Assembly (NCBI RefSeq): GCF_963678635.1
Contig: NC_087069.1
Coordinates: forward strand, 36,125,959 to 36,189,958
DNA: 64,000 bases
Reading direction: 5' to 3'
DNA from: Symsagittifera roscoffensis
Taxonomy: Eukaryota > Xenacoelomorpha > Acoela > Convolutidae
The number at the start of each line of letters is the position of its first letter. Positions within the stretch are counted from its first letter, which is position 1. This document shows positions 33,887-44,301 of the stretch, piece by piece. The position numbers were made by a program, and so were the translations under genes. The notes beneath the pieces were generated by a model. The model worked only from the letters and a program-made list of their open reading frames with translations, had not been told where the DNA came from and searched no databases.

Positions 33887-34102
33887 TGTTCATACCGGTA
33901 TGATCCTATCTTGTCCATGTATGACCATGTCAGGTACAGGTATGATCATGCCTGTGACAGGTATGATCATTTAAGTGACAGGTATGATCATTTCTGGTCC
34001 AGATATGATCATGTCAATGACAGGTATGATCATACCTGGTCCAGGTGTGGCCATATCTGGAGCAGGCATGCTTATGTCAATGACAGGCATGATCATACCT
34101 GA
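33887..34102 (+). repeat. 21-bp minisatellite, copy 2
   Basis: Same array as at 31205-31420. Differences between copies include GGTATGATCAT here for GGTATCATCAT and GGCATGATCATACC for GGCATGATATTACC, so this copy is closer to the consensus in those units. Confidence 0.9.
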
Positions 34103-35499
34103 ATGTTAGCACAATTTTAAATATCATAACTGGTGCATATCTGGTGCAGAAATGCACAGGCGGAAAATGCACATGCTACAGATCTGATACAGACGTGGAA
34201 TTTGTCTCTGTACCATGAACAGGTCTGATTTTAATTATGAGAAACTGTACGGGTTCTAGTTTTGAGCAAACAGAGCAAAAGACTAGAAGTTCTCATTGAG
34301 AAATTTTTAAAGATCGGTTTAGCTCGGCTTAGGAAAAAATTAAAAATAGTCTGATAGAAAAGCAAAAAGATTTCAATTTTTTTTAAATTTTAATTTGACT
34401 TTTTGATTTATTACTCAGATTACGAAAACAACTGTAGCAAGCTTTACCCGATTTGATATTAACCTAAGTTTTCATCTGGTTCCTCTATCACGCACAATAA
34501 TGACACAAAATTGACTCAACAAAGTTTTCTTTTGAATTCTTCTATGGATATGTGGTCTGAACTTTCTGTGCTACTTGCACAGCAACCGGCTACTTGCACA
34601 GCTACGGATAGTTAATATGATTAAGTATCCGTTGCTGTTGAAATGCTTAAAGAAAAGCAAAAATGAACATCAACTAAACAATTTTGACTTACCTTTTTTA
34701 TCAAAACCTGCTGCATCATAGACATAATGTTGAAACTACCAACCTTTTGACTGAAGTTTTCTCTCCTATAGAAGAGGCCATAATCTTCGATTGCTGAATG
34801 ATAAATAAAGTCAACTTTTTTGTATAAGAAAGGATCAATTGTCAGTAGGTAGTTTTGCCTAGGTATTATTATTACCTTTCTTCCAATTAAAACGATAAAA
34901 TAAATTTTGCTCTTATCATAATTTCAAACTAAAGACGATCGATTAAGTTGTTATCAAATCCGAAAGTAATCATAAACTAACTTGGATACTGAGCTTATAA
35001 AATGATTAACTCCACAATTTCGCGGTGAAGTTAATTGGTTAAAAATGATTCATTTGTTGCATCAATCTGAAATCTCTAAAACACAAGAAAAAAATTGTTA
35101 ATCACAAAAATGAGGTTACCGAGAACTCTCAATCTAATTATTTGAACCTGAAAACAAAATATGTAATCTACAAATTGAATCGTTTTGTTTTCATTTGCGG
35201 CGGAAGGTTTTTTGTCAGGGTTTGTTGGGAATTTTATCCTACTTTTTCCTGAAATAATACACGGTCTTCGGCCTGGTTCCGATACTTAATATCTTTCAAA
35301 GCAATTAGTTTTTATTGGTACCGAAATGAAAACAAAATCGATTATTATACCTGGTGTTCTTATCTCGAGTACAATTAGATTAAAGTTTGTTCCCTTGTGA
35401 GTATAATATAGATTGAAAATAACTCTTTCGTAAATCTTAAGTTGTTTTCCCCTCGGAAGCTTTTGAAGATTTTAATTTTGATCAAAACATGATACTAAG

Positions 35500-36115
35500 A
35501 ACAATTTTAAGGAACGCTTTTGTATTCTATTTTAATGATATCGCGAAATTGAAACAAAATACAAGCTTCTCTTTGCTTTATTAGGTAAAAAAATTCCCGT
35601 TCAAAATGCGAAAAAAAAAAACAAACTTACTCGTCTGACTTTTTATGAGTCCAGAAAAATTAAAACACATTTCAAAGTATTGCCAAAATCTAACTTTGAA
35701 ATAAGGTATGAAATGAAAATAGTTTGTCAGAAAATTTATATTTTCTAGAAATCATTGTAATTCAGCTCAATTTTAAATTACTTGATTTCCCTCCAGATAA
35801 ATTAATTTTTGGAAACAAACAAATCAAGTTTAAGAAAAATTATTGCAAAATCTGTCTATAAAAAGCGTTATGATTAAAAAAATGACGTAATATGGTAATT
35901 TTCATTAGGCCGCCTGACCTCAATTCAAGAAAAAGGCAAGGCATAGGATAGTACTTAAGACTTCAAGGCAATTTTTTTCCTACCAGTCTGATAATAGTCT
36001 TTAGAAACGAGCGATCAAATTTATATTGCCTGACAATAAGGTTTCTTATTTTAACTTAAGCAAAAAACTAATGAAATAGAATGGCAAAACTAATGACTCA
36101 GATCTAGAGTAAAAA
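35500..36115. other. Gene-free stretch
   Basis: AT-rich, no frame or repeat recognised, between the end of the 2.7-kb duplication and the next hairpin-ended element. Confidence 0.4.
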
Positions 36116-36601
36116 CAAGACTGCTCGTATATCAGGGCAAAGCCCTAAATGTTCCGACTACGCCCCTCAATCCATATCGACTAGTTTTTGGGAAATGAAA
36201 ATACTGAAAATCTATAAATCCATCAAAGATCAAGGGTGAAAAATTGAGTCATACGAACTTATTACGATCGATTAGCTATAGCCCTAAATAATTTTGGAAC
36301 GATTTTGTTGAGCGGGATAATTCGCCACGCATAAAAAATTACGCTTTCAACATTATGAGTAAAATAATCCAATCGCACATAATTTAGTCCAGAGCATGGC
36401 CAAATTGGCAGTTTTCAAACTCCCAGAGCTTTGCAAAAAATGATCGGAGGTAAAAAGATTTTTACATTTAATTTCAGGGAGTTGATAACGTCAATGGGCT
36501 ATACATTTTTTTTGTTAAAAACTTTATTTCGATCGCCGAAATTTGACTGAATAAAAAACCCCACCAAGCATAATCATTCAATTTTCTTCCAAAGTCGGAA
36601 C
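36116..36601 (-). mobile_element. Hairpin-ended element, diverged copy D
   Basis: Starts CAAGACTGCTCGTATATCAG and ends AAAGTCGGAAC, the family termini in reverse orientation. The AGGGCAAAGCCCT hairpin is kept (5-bp stem). The interior is only distantly related to copies A-C but keeps GGCCAAATTGGCA and AAAAATGATCGGAGGTAAAA in the right places. 486 bp. It abuts copy C directly. Confidence 0.65.
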
Positions 36602-36728
36602 AAAAACTGCTCGTATCAGGGCAAAACCCTGAATGTTACGACTGCCTTGGAGTAGTAATAACATGAAAAAAATAAATGAAATAAAATAAAACGATTTTTT
36701 TTTACAATTTGAGATTTTTCGAGAAGAT

Positions 36729-36737
36729 CACCCACCC
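36729..36737 (+). repeat. 9-bp target-site duplication of the MULE, left copy
   Basis: CACCCACCC here and again at 39231-39239 directly flank the terminal repeats. Nine bases is the usual duplication length of Mutator-like elements. Confidence 0.85.
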
Positions 36738-36850
36738 GGTGTCAGGACAAAAGATACCATACCAAAAGCTCCCATGACAAAAGGTACCATACCAAAAGAT
36801 CCCATGCCAATTAAGAAGATCCCAGTGTAAGCTTGAGAAGATCCCAGAAC
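36738..36850 (+). repeat. Left MULE terminal repeat with 15-bp iterons
   Basis: Four consecutive 15-mers AAAAGATACCATACC, AAAAGCTCCCATGAC, AAAAGGTACCATACC, AAAAGATCCCATGCC, followed by two looser AGAAGATCCCAG units. Likely transposase-binding sites. Confidence 0.85.
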
Positions 36851-37097
36851 AAAAATCTTGATCAAAGTGTAAGCAGAAATAAATCTAGAGTAATGATATC
36901 TCAATTAGGTTCGCGCTATTGAAAAACAATGCAAATTTAAGATAACTAATTTTAAACTGGACTCATTTTTGGGATTAAAATAGTGCCAATATGTGTTTAA
37001 TTTAGTGTTAATATGGCATTGAATTAAAACAACTTAGTTGAAAATGTATACACTCTGCATTCATTATCTCCCTCTTTAACTCATTGATACGTCAAAA

Positions 37098-38507
37098 ATG
37101 AATTCTTTTACTTGGGGAACCTCACAAAAAGGCCAAACTCTGATTATTCTTGATGGCCATGAATTTCAAAAGAAAAGCGATACGAAGACAACGACACACT
37201 GGCGCTGCAGCAAATGGAGATCGTATAAATGCCCGAAAACTTTGATCACTTCTGGGAGCGATATAATCTCACAGAGCAACGAGCACAGTCATGAGCTCAA
37301 CGCAGGACGCTCAGAAGCTCGGCAACTAGTTCAACAAATGAAGGAGACAGTTAGGAATCAATTAAATCCAGTAAACAGCCAGATAATCGCAGCTAGTTTG
37401 CAATTGGTGCAGGACGAAAAAGCAACCCAACTGTTTTTGCCCTCCCGGTCGGCGCTAACACGAACTTTAAACAGAAGTAAACAAACGACATCCCTGCCCA
37501 CTATTGCCACAGATGACCGTCATTTCGAAATACCCGATCGTTTTAAGCAATTTTGTCTTTTTGATAGCGGAAAACAAGATACGGAACGCATACTAATTTT
37601 TGGCGACATTGAGAACCTCAATGCACTTAAATTGTACAACAAAACCTGGCTTGTAGACGGTACTTTCAAAATTTGCCACAGTCAGTTTTACCAGCTGTAC
37701 ACTGTACACATCCAGATTGGCGGGTTTTATCCACCTTGCGTCTACGCTCTGCTTAGCAATAAGCGTTTATCAACCTATAACAAATTCCTAACCGCACTCA
37801 AATCGCTTATCGGTGACGTAACCCCGGAAAGAATTTTGATCGACTTTGAAATTGCGGCTCTGAGTGCTTTTACTTCTCATTACGAAACTGACATTAAGGG
37901 ATGCTATTTTAACCTCTGTCAGAGCTTTATGCGAAAAATATCCGAATTGGGCCTTAAAAAGACGTACGAATCAAAAAGCGAGCTAGTCTTAGCGCTGAAT
38001 ATGATTCCTGCGCTTAGTTTTGTGCCGGAGTCAAAAGTGGAAATCGGGTTCGACCTAGTCATTGAGGAAATATGCAGTGTGGCAACCAAACTGGATAATT
38101 CACAAAACGATCTCGAAAAATTAGACGAGCTCACTGCTTATTTCCAAAAAACGTACATTAGAGGGGATTTGATTGGCCGAAAAACACTTTTTCCTATTTC
38201 TCTTTGAAACCATTATCAAAATGCTGTGTGTGGTCTAGCCCGTACCACAAATGCGGTTGAAGGGTGGCATCTAGGTGTAACCGCCTTGTTTCAAGGCAGC
38301 CATCCTTCAATACATACGTTTCTCGAAAAAATTCAACTAGATTCCTAAAATCAAAAGTTCAACATTTTGAAGGCATCCAGCGGCACTATCAATTTATCCC
38401 GGAAAAAGTACCGTGATCTGAATGAAAAAGTTCAACAGATAACAAGTTCATACACAGACTCCAACTTATTGTCTTATATCCGTTCACTTGCCCATTTAAC
38501 CTATTAA
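37098..38507 (+). pseudogene. FLYWCH-MULE transposase with two in-frame stops
   Basis: ATG at 37098; 369 codons to TGA (38205-38207), then the same frame continues to TAA at 38346-38348 and on to the end at 38505-38507, 469 codons in all. Residues 1-70 form a FLYWCH-type zinc finger (Cys37, Cys45, His63, His65). The MULE catalytic core follows, with Asp187 in LVDGTF and Asp249 in ILIDFEI. Beyond the first stop comes the conserved RTTNAVEGWH (Glu388 of the frame). Such proteins cut and paste DNA elements in animals. The first stop follows SL and precedes NHYQ, where related proteins have Trp, so TGG to TGA is likely. Otherwise it is well preserved, so the loss is recent. Confidence 0.85.
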
Positions 38508-39111
38508 ACTTTGTTTTAGTTTTTGCCTAATTTTTCCTAAATTTAAATTTGTTTGATCAACTTTTTATAGACGTCTCCTTGCACCCTCCCGGAGAACGCC
38601 GAAACGTAATACTACGACTCGCATTCGAAAATGCTGTCTCTAGCAATTTGATCCCAGAGTAGTTGCTTTTATTTGCGGGACGCTAGGTTGGGGGTAGGGG
38701 CCTGACGGCCCTTTGAGTATTGCGCCTAGCGAAAAAAAGTTGATCAAAATTGAGAATTGATATTTTGTATCGAATAAAATGGCAAGTGATTCGTAATGAA
38801 AATGATTTCAAAGCTTTAGAATTTTGCAAAAAAAACAATTTCAATTTTATACCGACTTGAGTTGTCTGGAAAATCAGGCCATTTTTGGCAAAGTTGGTTT
38901 TGATTAATTGGAAATCCTTTTCTAGTTCAATTATAGTCTAAGCTGTTTTGAAGTTTGAGTTTCATTTTAAAGGCCAAGTGATTAGCAAGGTCATTTATGT
39001 TCGAAATTTGTGCAGCAAAAATTTTGCCGTTTCTTTGATTTTAACCGACGCTTTGTTTTGGCTTTGATCGATTAACCGCTTTATTTTCAATTCTCAGTTT
39101 CTTTGTGTTTT

Positions 39112-39230
39112 TATTATGGTATCTTATGTCGTGGGCGATTTTAGAACGAGGTATCTTTTGGAATGGTATCTTATTGACTGGGATCTTCTCGTTTGGGATC
39201 TTAAGGTAAGGGATCTTTTGTCATGTAACC
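39112..39230 (-). repeat. Right MULE terminal repeat with 15-bp iterons
   Basis: On the minus strand, 15-mers AAAAGATCCCTTACC, TTAAGATCCCAAACG, AGAAGATCCCAGTCA, ATAAGATACCATTCC and AAAAGATACCTCGTT follow each other, then a 17-mer and a further ATAAGATACCATAAT. Confidence 0.85.
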
Positions 39231-39841
39231 CACCCACCCACGTCATATAACGCACAAAGTGATAGATTCCGCTCCTACTAACAAATCAATTATGGCAAAT
39301 AAGCTTCCTTCAATCAATTTCGAACTATTTCTCAGATTAATTCGCCGCTTACTCGTTGATAGCGCGAAATATATCGCGCGTTAATTGTCCCAAATTGGCC
39401 AAATTAGCAACATTCAAACCCAATAACTTTACGAAAAATGATCAGAGGTGAAATATTTTTTCAAATTTAGGCTCAGGACAACTATAATTTTTGAGTGATA
39501 GTAACAATTTTTGTCCAAAAATGGCTAGTCAAAAGGGAAGAACAAAAAACCACCCCGGGCACAAATATTCGTTACTTTCGTTACGAAAGTCGGAACCACG
39601 ATATGGCTTTTTTTGTACAAAAAAAACTGATGGCAATTAAACTTATGTTACAGTTTTTTGTGTGCAAGATACAATTTTGTGTTCATAACTTAGCAAAAAC
39701 CCAAAAACGAACATAGAGAAAACATATTTTGTATTTTTGCGTCAAAATTTTTTCGGGCTGTGTGAGATCAAAAAAGAGGAAAAATTAAGTTACTCTTGTA
39801 ACAATGATTTTAAAGCCGTTTAAAACTGTTTTCAATGCAAA

Positions 39842-39968
39842 CAAGACTGCTCGTATCAGGGCGAAGCCCTGAAAGTTCCTACTGCCTGTCAAAAATGGCT
39901 AGTCAAAAAGTCGAAATTTGTCTGAAGAAAAAAAACCATCTCCTCACTTTCGTTACGAAATTCGGAAC
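39842..39968 (-). mobile_element. Hairpin-ended element, 127-bp internally deleted copy E
   Basis: CAAGACTGCTCGTATCAGGG with the CAGGGCGAAGCCCTG hairpin at one end, ACTTTCGTTACGAAATTCGG at the other, and only about 60 bp between. Both hairpins are retained although most of the interior is lost. Confidence 0.75.
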
Positions 39969-39969
39969 A

Positions 39970-41180
39970 ACAAGAACGTACGTGACTGCCAAAATGCTCA
40001 ACAACAATATACGACAAAAAAATCAAATAACAGTCTCGGATTTTTCCAGCTACTTCAAAATTATGCTACGGAATGAAGGAAACGCAAAAATGTATATTAC
40101 GGATCTACCACCAGAAAAACTAAAAACTCAGCAGTCAGATCCATCAATTCACCCATCTGATAATCAAGGTTGCGACAAAAAAAATCAGAGCAACGAAGAT
40201 TACTAACGTGAAACAAGCATTTCTATTACAACTTATAACCAAGACGCCGATTGCTGATTTTCAACCAGCCACAGGAAATTTTCTCAGATATTTTTTAAAA
40301 CAAAACCAGCCCAAGCCTCACATGTAAATTCTGATTTTTGCTAGTTCTACTTTACCAGAAAGGATTTTTCAACAAATAAGAACCGTCGATCATCAAGAAT
40401 CAAAGCAAATTGAAATACGCGACCAACCCAATCAAAAAAATATCTCATGAAAGATGCCATATCCTGACTGGCCAAAGCAGCTCCTCCCAATTAATTAGTT
40501 TCCCTTCAAGTATGCCGCAAAATGGAAGCTGACAGACTGCATTAAACAGTTTGGAGTGCAGTTTCTACAGCGTTAAAGCATTGAAACTCAGTCTTTCATT
40601 AGATCCCCAAAAATTAATTGCGCGTTCACGATTGACAATGATTACATCATCCAAACTTCAAAGTAACCCGCGCCAGATCAACAATGTTCACCACCCGAAG
40701 CTCAAAATTATCCATATTTTAGATGAGGTTTTCAATGTTTCAAGATCAGTTTCTGGCGGCCTAAAGTTGACGCAATTTCCTATTGTAAAAATTAGTAAAA
40801 CAAAGCAGGCCATTAGCAGATACGTTCCACAGCGCAAGGTAAACTGCAGTCCTCATAGAAGAACGACCTAGATTTGGGAGACCGGCAGAACCATGGTTGG
40901 ATTTCCATACTTCATCATCAAATTAGTAGCTCAGCCTAGTGCATCTAGCAGTCAAACCCACCAGTATTTAGCCTCCAGACCTTTACTGACAAAAACTGGA
41001 TACCAGGAGTTTGGTAAACACAGTTCTATAACTGTCTTAAGCGCCTGCCTCTTCGGTAGTTTCAAAAGTATTGAATAATCAACAATGAATTTTGTGATTA
41101 ATCATTTTGACTAAACCAACTGAGAACAAGAGATTGCTTCAGACGCTTCGACCTGGCTAGTTTTTAAAACCAGGGAAAGA
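39970..41180 (+). other. Eroded element DNA with scattered open frames
   Basis: Short + frames such as QITVSDFSSYFKIMLRNEGN (40030-40090), TKTPIADFQPATGNFLRYF (40240-40300) and a 106-codon frame at 40551-40871 alternate with stops. They are protein-like but unassigned, probably the 5' part of the retroelement remnants that follow. Confidence 0.3.
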
Positions 41181-41470
41181 AATCCTCGGTGGCTTCCAAC
41201 ACCAATCTCGCAAAATGTCACTTACCGGCGCTTTGAAGGTAACCTTTCTGGCACAGATTTTGGAAGCAACCTTATATGCGCAGCTGGCAAAAATGAAATC
41301 ACATCTACAAAGGAATGAACAAACTAGAGCTTAAAACGGCGAAGAACCTAGTCTTGAAAAATTCCACCATCGGCTAAGAAAGCTTGCACTTAAGCCTCAG
41401 AACAATAACGACAAGCTTGATATCAGCACTGTGAGGAAGTTCATAGCGAAATCACATCATTCTAGTATCA
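41180..41470 (+). pseudogene. gag-like fragment
   Basis: Reads MSLTGALKVTFLAQILEATL and, after a shift, EEPSLEKFHHRLRKLALKP. A short helix followed by EKFHHRLRKLA is typical of gypsy/BEL-type Gag (QEFHxRLRxLA). It is joined without a break to LINE reverse-transcriptase sequence. Confidence 0.4.
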
Positions 41471-42460
41471 GTGAAAAATTGGCTCAATTTTCGGTAAGCA
41501 AAATAGTTAAGTCGAATAGGATAAGCAGAAGTTTGGTTTTTTCTCCAATAGCAGCAGAAAAAACAAATATTGCAATTAAAAACTTGAAAAAAGCAAAAGT
41601 AGTGGTCATAATGGAAAAAAAAAACAATAAAACAGGCTTTGTCAGTTGTTAGTCAACTACTGACTGATCTTTTTAACCAACGTTTTGATGAAGGATACTA
41701 TGCTTCAGATTTAAAGACAGCCCGAGTTATTGCAATCTACAAAGATGGCTCTGTTGAATTTGAAGGTAATTACAGATCCATTAAATTAAAAACTATTTTA
41801 AAACCAAATATTTCGGATTACTATTCGATTTCGATAATAAACTCAATTTTAAAAGCCATTTAGACAAATTGAAAAACAATTGCGTCAGTTCAACGACTTT
41901 TTGTACAAAACCAGAAAAGTTTTTAGTATCAAACAAATTTTGATGCTTTATAACGCTTATGCTAAATCAATAATCGAGTATGGCATTCTAACATACGAAA
42001 GAACATCGAAAACAGAATTGCAGCCATTAAACTTTTTGCAGAAACGATTTGTAAGAACAATTTTTTGGAAAAGCTATTGTGACTCAAGGCAAACATTAGC
42101 GATCAAGTAAAAAATTTATTCAGGTTATGACTTGGACATTCTATATCTTTCTAAAGAATTATTTTGTCAAGTGAGGAAAACTTCACTCTGAAACTGTTGA
42201 ACTAAAATGATGTTTCTTATGTAAGAACAACAAGGAGAACCGCAGCGAACCTCTTACCGACAGTAGGAATCAAAACAGAAACGATGGAAATGTCTCTCAT
42301 ACGACGAATAACGCAAGTTTATAATTTTAATTAAAGCAATAATCTCATGTCACCAGATAATGAAAAAATGACCCAATCTCAGTTTGAAAATTTCTTCAAT
42401 AATTTCAAAGATAATTATATTTTTGACAATCGTCAAACTTTGATTATATGCGTTTCTAAG
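41470..42460 (+). pseudogene. Non-LTR (LINE, Jockey/CR1-like) reverse-transcriptase remnant
   Basis: Begins SLVFSPIAAEKTNIAIKNLK, followed by a frameshift near 41620. 41639-41863 reads VVSQLLTDLFNQRFDEGYYA, KTARVIAIYKDGS and GNYRSI, matching the fingers region (xRPISLL) of LINE RT. The palm with the F/YADD box is missing. 41880-42110 is the post-palm region (MLYNAYAKSIIEYGI, LNFLQKRFVRTIF), and 42200-42440 continues to the end. The enzyme would reverse-transcribe LINE RNA at the target. Dead copy, internally deleted. Confidence 0.65.
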
Positions 42461-42901
42461 TAAGTTGTTTCCTCAATTTCCAATATGCTCCTCAATTTCA
42501 CTTCTGGGCACACCGGGCCTGAGTTGAGCTACTCTTGGGTGTGTCCTTCCAAGCTTTTGGATAATTTGTTCATGATTTTTTGTATATAGATTGTGATAAC
42601 TGTTACTGGTGAATGAATTTAAATTAGTAGTCAAAATTGGACGCAAGTAACATCATTATGTTTCAAAATCACCGCCAAGAGTCAGCAGCAATCAAAAAAA
42701 TCTATACACTATGCTGTTCTGACTATTGAAACTTTATCAATCGGGTTTTTACATGGTTTCTGGACTGTTTGTCCAAAACGGCAAAAACTCATCGGAGCTG
42801 ATTAATATCAAGAACTCCACCAACTCCTCCAGGCGGTTTTGTTTTGCCCATTGAAGGCATTGAACTGCCGAACTGGAGTACATGGATAAAAATTGATAAT
42901 T
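42461..42901. other. Noncoding, possible LINE 3' tail
   Basis: No open frame. Contains CTTCTGGGCACACCGGGCCTG, a GC-richer patch often seen in LINE 3' regions, but no clear poly-A end. Confidence 0.3.
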
Positions 42902-43401
42902 GTTCCGACTTACGATAAGAAAGTACCGGAAAATTTGTGCTCGGGTGGGTTTGTTTTTCTTCAGACCAATTTTGACTTTTTAACTAGCCATTTTTGACTG
43001 AAATTTTTTTATCATTCGAAAGGTATTGTTGTCCTGAGCTTAAACTGTAAAAGATATTTTACCTGTGATCATTTTTCGTAAAGCTACAGGGGTTTAAAGA
43101 TTGCCATTTTGGCCATTTTGGGACAATTAACGCGCAATATATTTCGCGCTGTTAACGCGTGAGCGGAGATTTAATCCGTCTTAGAAATCGTTCCAAATTG
43201 GTTGAAAGAAGCTTATTTGCCATAATTGATGTGTTACAAGGAGCGAAATCTATCTTTTTGTACTTTATATGACGTGTGGGGGGATAATTTTTATAAAAAA
43301 CTTCAAATTTTAGAGAAAAAAAATCATTTTTTTATTTCTTTTATTTTTTTTTTAAGCTTTTTACTGCTCCATAAACCTCAAAAGACAGTCGGAACATTCA
43401 G
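42902..43401 (+). mobile_element. Hairpin-ended element, copy F, right hairpin lost
   Basis: Starts GTTCCGACTTACG, keeps the body (TTGCCATTTTGG, GGGACAATTAACGCGC) and the inverted AGTCGGAAC at 43387-43395, then diverges right after ATTCAG where the hairpin should be. Confidence 0.7.
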
Positions 43402-44064
43402 AACAAAGACGTTTGCACGTTTTAAACTAAAGTTCAGTAACAAATACAAAAAAATGGAGGGGAAACGTTTGTGAGCATGTGTTTATTTATGTATGGATGT
43501 ATGTATGTATTTATGTATTACCCGTACCCAACGGAGGCTGTTTTTCTAAATAACTTTTTTTATAGATTATCTGGTCAAGTTTTCTCGTATTTTCTGTGCA
43601 GAAATTATCTATTTCTTTTCTAGTTTAGAAATAAACAGGCTCTGGGAAGGAAAAATGCAAAGTCGAATCAGTGCTCAACCGCAGTGAGATAAACATGCTT
43701 CGAAAACACACAATTACAGTAGCAACATGGTTCGATCCTTGCTTTTTTTAAACATTTCAAAAAAATTCTGACTAGAAATTTAGATTAGATATGAAGATTG
43801 GGATTTTTTGGCTTGTAATTTACAACGCGTTAGAGGGAGTGGTCAAGAAATACAACGCTGATGAAGAGGGAAATTGAATCGCTTTGCAAATTGAGAGGTT
43901 TAAGTTAAAAGATATGAAGGCCCTGCACTCGTTTTGCAAAATTTATGCATTCTTTATTTGATAAATGCATAAATGCATGATTTCTTGCAAAACTTCGCAC
44001 GACGCGAAACAAAACTGAAGCAAAAAAATCCATTTTAATTGATTTTTAGTCGATTATAATAATT
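43402..44064. other. Gene-free; tetranucleotide microsatellite at about 43480-43520
   Basis: ATGTATGGATGTATGTATGT and further ATGT/ATTT units near 43488-43520. The remainder is AT-rich without coding potential. GCATAAATGCATGA near 43964 is a small palindromic patch. Confidence 0.5.
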
Positions 44065-44301
44065 TTAACTTTGATGAAACATTGTATTATAACCAACTTT
44101 TTGTTCCATTTTGTTGTCTGAGGACATCTTGAGAATTGAGTATATTGCGAACATTTTAGAATACAAAAGTCCATTATTATTGATTTTGTAATTTTCTCTT
44201 AGATAAGCTCGGGTAAGCTCATGTATAAATCTTTGAAACGACAGTTGAGAACATTTCGACTCTGTATACAGACACAGAAGTTCAACATACACCCAATACA
44301 T
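44065..44301 (-). CDS. Low-confidence open frame, possible exon
   Basis: 78 codons on the minus strand from MYWVYVELLCLYTESKCS to a stop after NTMFHQS. Amino-acid use looks protein-like with LTRAYLRENYKI in the middle, but no motif or partner is visible. It could be a downstream exon of the frames at 45400-46096, or chance. Confidence 0.2.
   Translation of the reverse strand: MYWVYVELLCLYTESKCSQLSFQRFIHELTRAYLRENYKINNNGLLYSKMFAIYSILKMSSDNKMEQKVGYNTMFHQS

Larger units (their letters stand above)
30123..35499. repeat. Young tandem duplication of a 2.7-kb unit
   Basis: Unit 1 is 30123-32804 (2682 bp) and unit 2 is 32805-35499 (2695 bp). Both begin AAAACGAAGCAAAAG and end CATGATACTAAG, and they differ by scattered substitutions and a few small indels over the whole length. 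Each contains a GC-richer islet, a hairpin-ended element and a 21-bp minisatellite. Unit 1 is followed directly by unit 2, so this is a head-to-tail duplication rather than two insertions. Confidence 0.95.
36738..39230 (+). mobile_element. Mutator-like (MULE) DNA transposon, 2493 bp, nested in copy C
   Basis: A transposase pseudogene (37098-38507) lies between terminal inverted repeats that start GGT and are arrays of a 15-bp iteron (AAAAGATACCATACC and variants), and the element is flanked by a perfect 9-bp duplication. Insertion split an older hairpin-ended element, which dates the two events relative to each other. Two in-frame stops make this copy inactive, though its ends could still be mobilised by a related transposase. 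Confidence 0.9.
36603..39596 (-). mobile_element. Hairpin-ended element, copy C, split by a MULE
   Basis: Left part 36603-36737 and right part 39240-39596 together form one copy of about 490 bp in reverse orientation, opened at the CCCACCCACGTCATATA site by the MULE. The ACTTTCGTTACGAAAGT hairpin (39574-39590) has a perfect 7-bp stem though its loop differs from copy A (TTA for ATA). The other hairpin reads CAGGGCAAAACCCTG, with one mismatch. Confidence 0.75.

Noticed and set aside
31205-34102. CRISPR array
   Set aside because: The 21-bp units are contiguous and degenerate, without unique spacers, and the context is eukaryotic. It is a minisatellite.
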